From an uncultured Clostridia bacterium (GTDB taxonomy: Bacteria; Bacillota; Clostridia; Christensenellales; Borkfalkiaceae): a stretch of DNA of 64,000 bases. The translations under genes and the position numbers were made by a program. Location of the stretch: contig CANPZW010000007.1 in assembly GCA_947589385.1 (NCBI GenBank), positions 1-64,000 of the forward strand, in the 5' to 3' direction. Each line of letters opens with the position of its first letter. Position 1 is the stretch's first letter. This document shows positions 36,831 to 47,935 of this stretch, in pieces. The notes under the pieces are model-generated. The model searched no databases. It saw only the letters and a list, made by a program, of their open reading frames with translations, and was not told the DNA's origin.

Positions 36831-38960
36831 TTAATTGTTTGTTCTGTATGCGTCGATTATTTTTTGGTTGCGTTTCAGACGGTTTATCAAAAGGTCGATA
36901 TCCGAACGCCTGTTCAGGGTAACTTTGATGTCAAATTCCGCCTGTTTATCTTTATTCACACGCCCAACTATTCCCGTCATGGAAAGCTGCATTGCCGAAA
37001 TTTCGGCTATCACTTCTGCGGCGACGCCAGTGTCATTTTCCGCTATTATCTTTATTCCCGCAATAAATCCCGAATTTATATCCCCCGTCCATTGGGCGGG
37101 TTGAAGCCTATCCTCGCCCAGCTCGGCAAGGTTCGGACAGTCGCGGCGGTGTATTATAACGCCTCGCCCGCGGGAAACAAAGCCCACGATGTCGTCCCCC
37201 GGGACGGGATTACAGCACTGCGCGAACCTTACAAGATAACCGCCCTCGCCGTTTATAAGAACGCCGCTTGCAGGCGCGCGGGAAAGGCGGGTATCCTCCA
37301 CCGATTCGACGGGCTTGGGAATATCCTTTTTATAATAGTCGATAAGTTTAAAAATTATCTGGTTGACGCCCACCGCGCCGTAGCCGACGGACGCCATCAT
37401 TTCGTCAACCGACCTGAAAACAAGCTTATTTGACAGCTTGTTGAAGGAACTTTCCGTCAATAAATCCGCAAGGGAATATCCGCGGCGCTTTGCCTCGGCT
37501 TCGAGCATATTTCTGCCCGTTCTGACGTTCTCCTCCTTCATCTCGCGCTTGAAAAATTGGCGAATCTTCGCCTTCGCCGAACCGGATTTTACGAATTTCA
37601 ACCAGTCCCATGAAGGTCCTTTGCCGTTGGATTGGGTCAGAATTTCCACTATGTCGCCCGTAGCGAGAGTTGAATTTAAGGGAACGATTTTTCCGTTGAC
37701 CTTTGCGCCTACGCACTTATTGCCCACTTCGGAATGTATGGCGTATGCAAAATCCACGGGCGTGGCTTCGGGCGGAAGGGATATAACCTTGCCCTTGGGC
37801 GTAAAAACAAGCAGCTCCTCGTCGTACAAGTCGGTCTTTATGCTGTCAACAAATTCCTTTCCTTCATCAACGCTGCCCTCCCAGTTCATTACGTCGCGAA
37901 TCCAGCTTAAACGGGCGTCGAAATTTGTTTCCGTTGTCTTTTGTTCTTTATATTTCCAGTGCGCGGCGATGCCGTACTCAGCCATTCTGTGCATTTCGAA
38001 AGTGCGTATCTGTATTTCGAAAAACTGCCCGAAGTTGGTTACGACCGTCGTATGAATGGACTGGTACATATTGCGCTTGGGGGTTGCTATATAGTCCTTG
38101 AAACGCCCCGGAACGGGCTTCCACTTCTGGTGGATTTTGCCGAAGATTTCGTAACACTCTTCCTTGGTATCCACTATTACGCGCACAGCCGTCAAATCGT
38201 AGATTTGGTCGAGGGTCTTGCCCTGGTTTTTCATCTTGCGGTATATGGAATAGAAGTGCTTGGGGCGGCCCAAAACCTCCCCCTTTATATTGCTTTCTTC
38301 GAGGATTTCCTTGATTTCCTGCACGACGTATTCCACAAATTCCTTTCTTTCGTCCAGCTCCTGGTGGATGTTGGTGACAAGGTATTCGTACGCTTCGGGG
38401 TCGAGGTATTTAAGGCACAGGTCTTCGAGTTCGCATTTTATCTGCGAAATTCCCAGCCTGCCCGCAATCGGCGCGAACACTTCAAGCGTTTCCTTGGCAA
38501 TGCGCTGCTGGCGTTCGTTGGAAAGGAAATTCAAAGAACGCATATTATGAAGTCTGTCCGCAAGTTTTATTATTATCACGCGCACGTCGTTTGCCATTGC
38601 GACGAAAATCTTGCGGAAATTTTCCGCGTCCTCTTCCTCATGCGTATGATATTTGATTATATCCAGCTTTGTCACGCCGTCAACGAGGGTGAGAATTTCC
38701 TGCCCGAATCTCGTCCTTATATCGTCCTCGGTTGCGGGAGTATCCTCTATTACGTCGTGCAGAAAAGCCGCCGCAACGGTGGGCGTATCCAGACCTAAAT
38801 CTATCAAGATTTCCGCCACGGCGCAGGGGTGGGTAAAATAGGGCTCGCCCGAAGCGCGTTTTTGACCTTTGTGCATTTCCTCTGCGTATTCGTAGGCGGA
38901 AAGCAATATCTGCTGCTCCTCGCCGCTATAATTACTGTGTATTTTATCAAGTACGCTCAT
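36831..38960 (-). CDS. relA: Bifunctional (p)ppGpp synthetase/hydrolase
   Basis: HD domain AAAFLHDVIEDTPATEDDIRTRFG, synthetase RPKHFYSIYRKMKNQGKTLDQIYDLTAVRVIV, TGS and ACT domains. Start at 38960. Confidence 0.97.
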   Translation of the reverse strand: MSVLDKIHSNYSGEEQQILLSAYEYAEEMHKGQKRASGEPYFTHPCAVAEILIDLGLDTPTVAAAFLHDVIEDTPATEDDIRTRFGQEILTLVDGVTKLDIIKYHTHEEEDAENFRKIFVAMANDVRVIIIKLADRLHNMRSLNFLSNERQQRIAKETLEVFAPIAGRLGISQIKCELEDLCLKYLDPEAYEYLVTNIHQELDERKEFVEYVVQEIKEILEESNIKGEVLGRPKHFYSIYRKMKNQGKTLDQIYDLTAVRVIVDTKEECYEIFGKIHQKWKPVPGRFKDYIATPKRNMYQSIHTTVVTNFGQFFEIQIRTFEMHRMAEYGIAAHWKYKEQKTTETNFDARLSWIRDVMNWEGSVDEGKEFVDSIKTDLYDEELLVFTPKGKVISLPPEATPVDFAYAIHSEVGNKCVGAKVNGKIVPLNSTLATGDIVEILTQSNGKGPSWDWLKFVKSGSAKAKIRQFFKREMKEENVRTGRNMLEAEAKRRGYSLADLLTESSFNKLSNKLVFRSVDEMMASVGYGAVGVNQIIFKLIDYYKKDIPKPVESVEDTRLSRAPASGVLINGEGGYLVRFAQCCNPVPGDDIVGFVSRGRGVIIHRRDCPNLAELGEDRLQPAQWTGDINSGFIAGIKIIAENDTGVAAEVIAEISAMQLSMTGIVGRVNKDKQAEFDIKVTLNRRSDIDLLINRLKRNQKIIDAYRTNN

Positions 38961-38962
38961 CG

Positions 38963-41272
38963 TCAGTCCTCCGAAAGCAGCCTGCAAACGGCGTTATACA
39001 CGCCTGATAAATTCAAATCCGTTTTAATCCCCCTGAAAACGGTCAGCCCGCCGCCTTCGAACGTGCACAGCCCGAGTTCTTCAAAAACGTACAGCGCAAA
39101 AGCCGTCTGCAAAGGGGAACAGCCCAAATCGTTGTTTTTTGCAACCTCTTCCGCGTTTGCGCCGTGCAGATTATTCACATTTGCGCAGAGCGCAGAAAAA
39201 ATTCTTAAAAGTTCCAGCCTGTTTGTTGAAATGCCCCGCAAATTTGAAAACGAGCCGCGTTTTTTATAGACCTCCGCACGTCTCCCCGAAAGCGAAGATA
39301 TGCGCACCGTGCCTGCGTCATAGAGGAAAATTATTCTGCCGTAACCGCTTAAATCGGCGTCGGGCGCGGGGGAAAGAAGAATTTCCGAAGCGCCGTTTTT
39401 AGACGACGGCAGGAATAAATCTACGTTGAATTTATCCGCGCCCCCAAAATCGGCTATATCGGCATATTCGCCCGCTATGAACAGAGTGCCGAAGTCGGGA
39501 CATTCCGCCATCGCGCGTTCGACGTCCTCTTTGCTTATATATTGCGTTTCGCAGCCGACGGCGGGACGGGTAAGCGTATAAAGATTATTCAGCGCTATCT
39601 CCTCAACCGCATATTTTCCCGCGGAGCCGTCGTATAGCACGTCGCGCACGAAGCCTTTAACGTACTCCCTGCCGCGAAATGTCGAAACGTTGTATTCAAA
39701 TACGATTTTTTTCGGGGCGGCGCTTTCCATAAGTTTGGAAAACCGACTGCCGCCGAAGTACATAAGTTCCAGCCCGCCGCACTTCATAGAAAGGTGCGCC
39801 GACTGCGCTTTTGCCGGGCGCACAGAAACCGACTGTTCTTCCAAAAGAAATACGGGGCGCTTGTTGCCCACGCCGAACGGCTCCAACATTTCCAGCTCAC
39901 GCGCAAAACGCGGCGAAAATTCGCCCTTCAATTCCCCGCTTATATATACCGTGGGGCAGAAGTCGGTTGAGGAATAATTCAACGACATATATTCGTTTAA
40001 ACGGGCTTTAAGCGCGTCGAAATTCTTCACCGAAACGTTCACGCCCGCCGCCTGCGAGTGCCCGCCGAATTCGTCTATAAACTCCTCGGCGTATTTCAGC
40101 GCTTCGAAAATGTTCACGTTTTCCACCGAGCGCGCTGAACCGCGCAGCATGTCGCCGTTGCGCACGAAAAGAATGACGGGGCGGGAATATTCGTCCGCAA
40201 GCCGCGCGGCGACAATTCCCACGAAGCCCGAATTCCATTCTTCACTTGAAAGTATTATTATCTTCCCGCCAACGCCCTCGCGGGCGAGAATTTCCTTTGC
40301 GGATAAGTACAGTTCGTCGCAGCACCTCTGCCTTTCGATATTGTAAGACGTAAGTTTTGCGGCAAGCGCGAAAGCCGAAGCCTCGTCGCTTTCGTTGAAC
40401 AAATCGAGCGCCGATTTCGCGTCGCCCATTCTGCCGGCGGCGTTGATTTTGGGCGCAATCGAAAATGCAAGCGTCTGGGAAGTTACAGGTCCTTCCTTAT
40501 AAAACTGCGAATAGCACGCGCGGGGCTTGGAATTTATGAGTTTAAGCCCCTCATATACTATGTCGCGGTTTTCGCCCGTAAGCGGTACGCTGTCCGCCAC
40601 GGTTGCTATCGCGGCGAAATCGAGATACTTGTCGGCTTCTTCGCCGAGCAATGCGCGCGCCACCTTGAAAGCGACGCCCGCGCCGCACAGATTGTCGTAA
40701 ATGTATCCGTCCCCGAATTTAGGGTTTATGCAAATACAGTCGGGAATTTTATCGGGCAGCTCGTGATGGTCCGTGACAATTATCTCCGCGCCCTGTTCCT
40801 TGATATATTCCACCTCTTTCGCGCAGGATATACCGCAGTCAACGGTGATTATAAGCTGGGGAAAATACTCGTCGAACAGCTCGTCGATAAGTTCCTCGGT
40901 AAGCCCGTAGCCGTTGCGGCGTTCGGGCACGCATACGACGGGTTCTATTCCGTAATCCCTCAGCGCGCCGCCCATAATGGTCGCGGCACAAACTCCGTCG
41001 GCGTCGTAATCGCCATATACCACTACGCACCACTCTTCTTCGCGGGCGCGGGCAATCAAGCCGACCGCCTCCCGCATACCGCTCATTTTAAAGGGTGAAA
41101 TAAAATGCGATTTCGAAGGGTGGAGAAAGTTTATTATGCTTTCCCTGTCGCGCAATCCCCTTGCATAGAGAATCTTTACCGTGTCCTCACAGAGGCTGCA
41201 ATCGGCGGCAAGGCTTTTGACCGTATTCAGTTGTTCCGCCGAAAATTCGAACTCGGGTAAAATTCTTTTCAT
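38963..41272 (-). CDS. recJ: Single-stranded-DNA-specific exonuclease RecJ
   Basis: DYDADGVCAATIMGGAL, TVDCGISCAKEVEYIKEQGAEIIVTDHHELP, FAIATVADSVPLTGENR, GGHSQAAGV. Confidence 0.96.
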   Translation of the reverse strand: MKRILPEFEFSAEQLNTVKSLAADCSLCEDTVKILYARGLRDRESIINFLHPSKSHFISPFKMSGMREAVGLIARAREEEWCVVVYGDYDADGVCAATIMGGALRDYGIEPVVCVPERRNGYGLTEELIDELFDEYFPQLIITVDCGISCAKEVEYIKEQGAEIIVTDHHELPDKIPDCICINPKFGDGYIYDNLCGAGVAFKVARALLGEEADKYLDFAAIATVADSVPLTGENRDIVYEGLKLINSKPRACYSQFYKEGPVTSQTLAFSIAPKINAAGRMGDAKSALDLFNESDEASAFALAAKLTSYNIERQRCCDELYLSAKEILAREGVGGKIIILSSEEWNSGFVGIVAARLADEYSRPVILFVRNGDMLRGSARSVENVNIFEALKYAEEFIDEFGGHSQAAGVNVSVKNFDALKARLNEYMSLNYSSTDFCPTVYISGELKGEFSPRFARELEMLEPFGVGNKRPVFLLEEQSVSVRPAKAQSAHLSMKCGGLELMYFGGSRFSKLMESAAPKKIVFEYNVSTFRGREYVKGFVRDVLYDGSAGKYAVEEIALNNLYTLTRPAVGCETQYISKEDVERAMAECPDFGTLFIAGEYADIADFGGADKFNVDLFLPSSKNGASEILLSPAPDADLSGYGRIIFLYDAGTVRISSLSGRRAEVYKKRGSFSNLRGISTNRLELLRIFSALCANVNNLHGANAEEVAKNNDLGCSPLQTAFALYVFEELGLCTFEGGGLTVFRGIKTDLNLSGVYNAVCRLLSED

Positions 41273-41283
41273 GGTAATATAGC

Positions 41284-41313
41284 GAAAAAGGCGGGTTGCC
41301 CCGCCTTTTAAAG
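41284..41313 (-). terminator. Terminator downstream of secF
   Basis: AAAAAGGCGGGTTGCCCCGCCTTTT. Confidence 0.75.
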
Positions 41314-41321
41314 TTTAAGGT

Positions 41322-42308
41322 TTACTTACTCTTATTATTTAAGGGCTTTTCTTTGCTTTTAGCGAACGCGTTACCGAAAGCTGCATACAGCGCAGGGGCG
41401 AAAAGCACGCCGCCGTAGAAACTTACGGCAAATGCGGCAAGCGCGCACAGCGCGGGCGAAAGAATTACCGTGAGCGACAGCGAACTTACAAAGGAAAGAA
41501 TAAATACGAGCACCGCCGCCAAAGCGAGGAATACGCAGAATACAAGGTTTGCCTTAAAGGTCTGCGCGGCGCTTAAATCGGCAATTTCAGCCAAAGAAAG
41601 CTTGGCGTTGTCGCCGTCCTTGCGGTTGCGGCATATTCTTTCGAGCGTAAAGCTTACGCACACCGCCGTCGCAAGCGCCGCAAACACGGCGAATACGAGA
41701 ACGGACGAGGTTACGGGAATCCTGCAAAGCGCGAGCACCGCGGCAAGCAGCGCGAAACAGTGAAGCTGGGCGACCGCCGCGACGCACATAGCCGAAAGCT
41801 TGTAGCGGATAAGCGTATATACTACGCTTACGACGAATACCACCGCGAGTGCGATTGCCGCCCTCGAAAGGGTTTTTTCGCCACCCCTTATTGCTTCTTC
41901 CGTATGGAAACTTGCGCGCGATTGGGGTATATCGTTGAACATAGAAGTAGCTTCCGCGATTTTCGCGTTTATCGCCTCTGTTGCGGCGGAAAGCGCTTTA
42001 TCGTCCGCGGACGAGGAGAATTTGTAGGTTATTTCCACTCCCGCGCCTGCCTTGCCAGACGCAACGGAGATACTCTTCAATCCCGCTCCGCCGAAAGCGT
42101 CTTCGCAGATTTTTTCAACGTCCTCGGTTTTGGAAAATTCCGTATATACATAGCTGACCGTTACCGATTTATAGCTTGAATATTCGCCGCCGTAGTTGAA
42201 AAACTTGTCCGACGTAAAGTGGAACACCGTGCCGAGCGCAAGTCCTATAACGATAAGCGCCGATGAGATGATTGCGAACAGGCGCATTTTGGAAGAAAGC
42301 TTAATCAT
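41322..42308 (-). CDS. secF: Diverged SecF-like protein-export membrane protein
   Basis: Membrane protein directly after the SecD-like gene (8-nt overlap) with SecF-like topology. Start MIKLSSKM at 42308. Confidence 0.75.
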   Translation of the reverse strand: MIKLSSKMRLFAIISSALIVIGLALGTVFHFTSDKFFNYGGEYSSYKSVTVSYVYTEFSKTEDVEKICEDAFGGAGLKSISVASGKAGAGVEITYKFSSSADDKALSAATEAINAKIAEATSMFNDIPQSRASFHTEEAIRGGEKTLSRAAIALAVVFVVSVVYTLIRYKLSAMCVAAVAQLHCFALLAAVLALCRIPVTSSVLVFAVFAALATAVCVSFTLERICRNRKDGDNAKLSLAEIADLSAAQTFKANLVFCVFLALAAVLVFILSFVSSLSLTVILSPALCALAAFAVSFYGGVLFAPALYAAFGNAFAKSKEKPLNNKSK

Positions 42309-43806
42309 CTTCTTCCACCTCCCTTGCAAAGCCGCAGAACTTGAATTTATCGCGGGCGGGCGATGATATTACGTACCACATAAATCTTGTGAACCAATAG
42401 AGAACATAGGACGCGATTGCGCCGATAAAGAATATCAGTCCGCAAGCGGCAAGTTCGCCCACGCCCACAAGCGCCATTATTGCCGCGGCAATTATCATTA
42501 TCACGTGAACGTCGAGAACGGCGAACAGCGTATTTTTGTAACCCGTCTTTACGGAAGTCGAAATGGTTTTGCCGACTGACGTCTCCCTTCTTACCGCTTC
42601 GAAAGTCACGACGTTCGAAACGCATAGAAGCGCAAGTCCGAGAACCGCCGCAAATACGCCGGCAACAGTCACCTGTATGCCTATTATCGTCAACGCCGTT
42701 ATGACAGCCAGCGCGTATAGCAGAATGATTAGCGAGTTGACTATCCCCAGACGTTTGTATTTTATTATGGAAAAGATTATTGAAACAAGCGTTATAGCGC
42801 CGACCGCCGCCGCAAGCCATATGGGCGCGTTTTCGCCGTATGCGGGCGTCATTGCCAAAAGACTTGTGGCAGTACTCTCTTTCGAATCGTTATAGTTGTT
42901 CTGCAACCGCGCGCCCTTGGCAACCGAGTCGATTAGTATCGCGTAGTCCTCGGAATAGCTTTTGCTTGCCTGGAAGTAAAGGCTTTTATCGCTAAGCGCC
43001 GTGCCCATGGTGAATGTAAGCTGGACATTGGTTTCGCCCACGTAGATGTACGCCGAAGAATTGCTGTCGCCCGCAGTCAGAATGGAGTTCAGTTTATCGA
43101 AGCCTTCATTCGTGAGGTCTATTCTCAATGCGTCGGTGCCCGCCCTCGAAAAAGCGGAAGCGGACTTTATATAGCTGTTGAAATCCTCTTTTATGGATAT
43201 AAGGGAGTTCGAGCTGTCGTATTCCGTACCGTCGCGCAAATCCAGCTTACCCGCAAGGGTGAGATAGTTGACGGCGTGACCGGCGTCAGAAAGCGCTTCC
43301 GAACGAGCCGAAACGTCGTAATTTTTATACGCCGAATAGGAAAAACCGGCGGGAATCGTCAATCTTACGGCGTAGCCGTCAACGACTGTGACGGAATAGC
43401 CCGTATATCCCTTGCGCGAGAGCCTGTCCGAAATAATTTCCGCGTCGTTTTTCACGCTTTCGGCAAAAGCCTTTCCGTCGTCGTCACCGAGTTTTTCCTT
43501 ATCAATCCACAGAGAACCTTTGGAAAGGTATTTATCCAGATACTTTTCCCTCTTCTCCTTGTTGTTTTCGTCCTCGTCGCTTACAACGTAGTTATAGTCC
43601 GAATCGGAAATTACTCCTTCGGGATATATAACCGCGGTAGCTTCGCCCGTAATATCCCCGCCGAGGGGAATCATCGAAAGGAACGAGTTGTATCTTTTGA
43701 CGCCGTCCGACCCCGGAACGCCGCATGAGATTGTGGCAAACAGCGCTAATACGATTACAGCCGCAACTAAAAGCACAGTTATTATCGCAGATTTAACTTT
43801 GCCCAT
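42301..43806 (-). CDS. secD: SecD-like protein-export membrane protein
   Basis: LDLRDGTEYDSSN region, FTMGTALSDKSLYFQASKSYSEDYAILIDSVAKGARL, multi-pass C-terminus, adjacent SecF-like gene and nearby yajC. Confidence 0.8.
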   Translation of the reverse strand: MGKVKSAIITVLLVAAVIVLALFATISCGVPGSDGVKRYNSFLSMIPLGGDITGEATAVIYPEGVISDSDYNYVVSDEDENNKEKREKYLDKYLSKGSLWIDKEKLGDDDGKAFAESVKNDAEIISDRLSRKGYTGYSVTVVDGYAVRLTIPAGFSYSAYKNYDVSARSEALSDAGHAVNYLTLAGKLDLRDGTEYDSSNSLISIKEDFNSYIKSASAFSRAGTDALRIDLTNEGFDKLNSILTAGDSNSSAYIYVGETNVQLTFTMGTALSDKSLYFQASKSYSEDYAILIDSVAKGARLQNNYNDSKESTATSLLAMTPAYGENAPIWLAAAVGAITLVSIIFSIIKYKRLGIVNSLIILLYALAVITALTIIGIQVTVAGVFAAVLGLALLCVSNVVTFEAVRRETSVGKTISTSVKTGYKNTLFAVLDVHVIMIIAAAIMALVGVGELAACGLIFFIGAIASYVLYWFTRFMWYVISSPARDKFKFCGFAREVEEDD

Positions 43807-43926
43807 CGCATATCTCCTTTATAGTGCTTATCAATAATTCAACTTCTATATTATATATAAAAATATCATAGACGTCAATAATTTTTCGTCGGGTTAAAAT
43901 ATTTTTTAAGACAAAAACGGCACTTT

Positions 43927-45255
43927 TCAGCCCTTTTCCCTCTCTTTTTTGTGCGCAAGGGCGTGCATTCCGCATTCTATGCGCTTTTTCATCATCGAGC
44001 AGGTAATTTTATAAGGCTTGTTTATGTCGCCCTCGTAGCGGTAGTTGTTCGCCGCGCATCCGCCGCTGCAAATGAACTTCGCGAAACAATTTTCGCACCC
44101 CTGCCGCGTGAAAAGACAGCTTTTCGCAAATTTCGAACGAATCTGAGCGTTAAGTTCCCCGCCGAAAACGCTGCCCATAAGGAAATTTTTATCGCCCGCA
44201 AACTGGTGGCAGGGATAAATGTCGCCGTTGGGCACGACGGAAAAATATTCGTTGCCCGCGCCGCACGCCGAAACCTTTTTTTGCAGGCACACCCCGCCCT
44301 CCAAATCGACGTTGAAGTGGAAGAAATTAAAGCCCTCCCCCCTGTCGTACTTATCAAGATAGCGGGCGAGCAGGTTTTCGTACTCCGCGTTTATCGCGGG
44401 CAGATGTTCTTCCCCTATCGCAAGGTCGGGAATGTCGGTCACGACGGGCTCCATAGATATACTGTCGAAGCCGTTTTCGGCAAGAAATATCACGTCCTTG
44501 GAAAAATCGAGATTGCGGGAAGTGAATGTTCCGCGCACATAATAGGACTTGTCCCCGCGGGACCTGACGAATTTTTTGATTTTATCTATTACGAGGTCGA
44601 AACTGCCCTTGCCGTTCACCGTTTTGCGGATTGCGTCGTGCACTTCTTTTCTGCCGTCTATGCTTAAAACCACGTTTTCCATTTCGCGGTTAAAGAAATC
44701 AATCGCGTCGTCGTCCAGAAGAAGGGCGTTCGTAGTCGTTGTAAAAAGAAATTTTTTGCCCGCCGCCGCGGAACGTTCGCGTGCGTACGCCACTACTTTT
44801 TTTATGGTGGGCAGGCACATCAAAGGCTCGCCGCCGAAAAAATCGACTTCGAGCACCTTTCTGTTTCCGCTGTTTTTTATAAGAAAGTCTATCGCCGCCT
44901 TAGCCGTTTCCTCGCTCATAAATTCGCGCGCGGAATGGTATGCGCCCTCGTCTGCAAAACAATAGCGGCAGCGAAGGTTGCAATCGTGGCAGATATGCAG
45001 GCAAAGCGCCTTGACCTCTGACGATTTCGGCGGATAGACGCTTACTTCTTCCGCAAGGAAAAGCCCCTCTTTTTTCAGCCCTTCCAAATCTTTTTCAATT
45101 TCAGAAATTTCGGCGGCGGAAAACGCGAGAATATCGCCGCAGCCTTCGTATTTTGCGGCGACGTAATTTTTTGTTTTTTCATCACATTCGTGCAGACTTC
45201 CGCTGCCCGAATCGTATATGTAATTTTTGCCCATACAGGCGAATGCGTGTACCAT
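43927..45255 (-). CDS. SCIFF peptide thioether maturase (radical SAM/SPASM)
   Basis: LCLHICHDCNLRCRYCFADEGAY, DFFGGEPLMCLPTI, SPASM cysteines CEKFICSGGCAANNYRYEGDINKPYKITC-like region; adjacent to the SCIFF precursor. Confidence 0.94.
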   Translation of the reverse strand: MVHAFACMGKNYIYDSGSGSLHECDEKTKNYVAAKYEGCGDILAFSAAEISEIEKDLEGLKKEGLFLAEEVSVYPPKSSEVKALCLHICHDCNLRCRYCFADEGAYHSAREFMSEETAKAAIDFLIKNSGNRKVLEVDFFGGEPLMCLPTIKKVVAYARERSAAAGKKFLFTTTTNALLLDDDAIDFFNREMENVVLSIDGRKEVHDAIRKTVNGKGSFDLVIDKIKKFVRSRGDKSYYVRGTFTSRNLDFSKDVIFLAENGFDSISMEPVVTDIPDLAIGEEHLPAINAEYENLLARYLDKYDRGEGFNFFHFNVDLEGGVCLQKKVSACGAGNEYFSVVPNGDIYPCHQFAGDKNFLMGSVFGGELNAQIRSKFAKSCLFTRQGCENCFAKFICSGGCAANNYRYEGDINKPYKITCSMMKKRIECGMHALAHKKEREKG

Positions 45256-45262
45256 AAACAAA

Positions 45263-45295
45263 TTTAAGGAGCAGAGAATTTTCTGCTCCTTTAAA
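45263..45295 (-). terminator. Intergenic hairpin between SCIFF peptide and maturase genes
   Basis: TTTAAGGAGCAGAGAATTTTCTGCTCCTTTAAA. Confidence 0.7.
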
Positions 45296-45306
45296 AATTC
45301 TGTATT

Positions 45307-45462
45307 TTACTTAACTTTTTCGGGGTTCTGTTCTCTTGTGATTCTTTCACAGCTTTGGTTGCCTACCGTACAGCTTGTTTTGCAAGCGGATTGGCAGGTG
45401 CTTCTGCATTCTCCGCAGCCCGTTACCTTTCTTTCAGAGGGTTTAGCCACAGTTTTAATCAT
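45307..45462 (-). CDS. SCIFF ribosomal peptide precursor (six cysteines in forty-five residues)
   Basis: My translation: MIKTVAKPSERKVTGCGECRSTCQSACKTSCTVGNQSCERITREQNPEKVK; six Cys; immediately upstream of its maturase. Absent from the ORF track (51 aa). Confidence 0.95.
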   Translation of the reverse strand: MIKTVAKPSERKVTGCGECRSTCQSACKTSCTVGNQSCERITREQNPEKVK

Positions 45463-45530
45463 TTCGGATATCTCCTTCGCATTTTGATTTATATCATTAT
45501 AAGCCGCGCGCCGGAAAAAATCAAGCGATT

Positions 45531-45899
45531 TTACGTCTTACTTTTGAGATTGACGGCAATTACGCCCGTAATGGCGCCCGCCGCCGCGCCGATAAGCAGC
45601 TCTACCGCCGTTTTCCAGGTAAAGGACAGCGACATCGAAATCAAGCCGAAAAGCAAAAAGGTTATAAGCACTGCCGAAACTCCGTAAATCGCGCCCTTCA
45701 AAAGCCCCTTTTCGCCGCGGATGAAGATAAGCCCGCCGCAGACGATAGCGAGAATTTTGAATATTTGGTTTACGGGTCTTATGACCTGTGCGGGCAGGCT
45801 GAAAAGCTGAATTATAACGGTGAATATCAGTACGAACGCGAGCGAAAAAAGCACCGCCGCAAGCACCGCTTTTAAAATCTGAAAAATATGTACGCGCAT
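45531..45899 (-). CDS. TIGR04086-like small membrane protein
   Basis: 122 aa with four hydrophobic segments (KGLLKGAIYGVSAVLITFLLFGLISMSLSFTWKTAVELLIGAAAGAITGVIAVN), between yajC and SCIFF. Confidence 0.75.
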   Translation of the reverse strand: MRVHIFQILKAVLAAVLFSLAFVLIFTVIIQLFSLPAQVIRPVNQIFKILAIVCGGLIFIRGEKGLLKGAIYGVSAVLITFLLFGLISMSLSFTWKTAVELLIGAAAGAITGVIAVNLKSKT

Positions 45900-45902
45900 A
45901 AA

Positions 45903-45932
45903 AAAACCTCCGCTATACTATATGCGGAGGTT
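45903..45932 (-). terminator. Terminator after yajC
   Basis: AAAACCTCCGCTATACTATATGCGGAGGTTT hairpin. Confidence 0.7.
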
Positions 45933-45942
45933 TAAGCGTTTA

Positions 45943-46377
45943 TTATTTATTTTCTGATACGTTATTTTCGGATACGTTTTCGACGGGCGTTTCTGCGGCT
46001 TCGGAACTTTCCGCTTCCTGCGAGGGCTCTGCGGCTTGTTCTTCGGAAGGCTCTTCGGCGGGTTTTGCGTCCTTATCCTTTTTCTCTACAACGGCGTCCG
46101 TCTGCCAGATAGCTTGTCTGTCGAACTTCACATAGCTCTTGCCCGCCGTAACGCTGCCCGTTTCAAGAACGAAAGTGTTTTCCTCGTCGTCAACTTCGAC
46201 TACGATTCCGCAGACGCCGCCTATGGTTTTGACCTTATTGCCCGGTTTGACGGCGTTAATCAAATCCTTAGCTTCCTGTTCTTTCTTCTTGTTCTTCTTG
46301 CTGCTATATACCCACCAGGCGACGAGAAGCACGAAAATCACTCCCACCATCACCCACATCAATATCTGTTGAGGCAT
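45943..46377 (-). CDS. yajC: Preprotein translocase subunit YajC
   Basis: Single TM, then SSKKNKKKEQEAKDLINAVKPGNKVKTIGGVCGIVVEVDDEENTFVLETG. Start 46377. Confidence 0.93.
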   Translation of the reverse strand: MPQQILMWVMVGVIFVLLVAWWVYSSKKNKKKEQEAKDLINAVKPGNKVKTIGGVCGIVVEVDDEENTFVLETGSVTAGKSYVKFDRQAIWQTDAVVEKKDKDAKPAEEPSEEQAAEPSQEAESSEAAETPVENVSENNVSENK

Positions 46378-46483
46378 ACAAATCTCCTTTTTCAATAACT
46401 ATAATATTTTTTTTAAACTTTTGCAAGCGTTTTTAATGCGTTGCGGACAATTACACCTAATTTTTATCGTTTTAACAAATAAA

Positions 46484-47653
<1,170 letters not shown>

Positions 47654-47935
47654 TTACTTGAATAAATCGGAATGAGTACCCGTTCTTATTAACTTTAATA
47701 TCAGAATATCGTTATCTATTTTATAAATAAGCAACCAATCGGGTTGGATATGGCATTCACGCACGTCTTTATATTTCTTCGAACTTGTTAAAGCATGGTC
47801 GCGGTATTTTTCGGGCAACGGTTGCTCGTTTGCAAGAAGCGATATTACCTTTTGCAATTCGGCAATATCACAACCTCTTTTTACGGCAAGCTTAAAATCC
47901 TTTTTAAATTGACCCTGAAATTCGATTTTAAGCAT
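47654..47935 (-). CDS. YafQ-family (RelE/ParE) mRNA interferase toxin
   Basis: MLKIEFQGQFKKDFKLAVKRGCDIAELQKVISLLANEQPLPEKYRDHALTSSKKYKDVRECHIQPDWLLIYKIDNDILILKLIRTGTHSDLF. Confidence 0.94.
   Translation of the reverse strand: MLKIEFQGQFKKDFKLAVKRGCDIAELQKVISLLANEQPLPEKYRDHALTSSKKYKDVRECHIQPDWLLIYKIDNDILILKLIRTGTHSDLFK

Noticed and set aside
45227-45487. 86-aa plus-strand ORF
   Set aside because: Antisense to the SCIFF peptide gene and intergenic hairpin.
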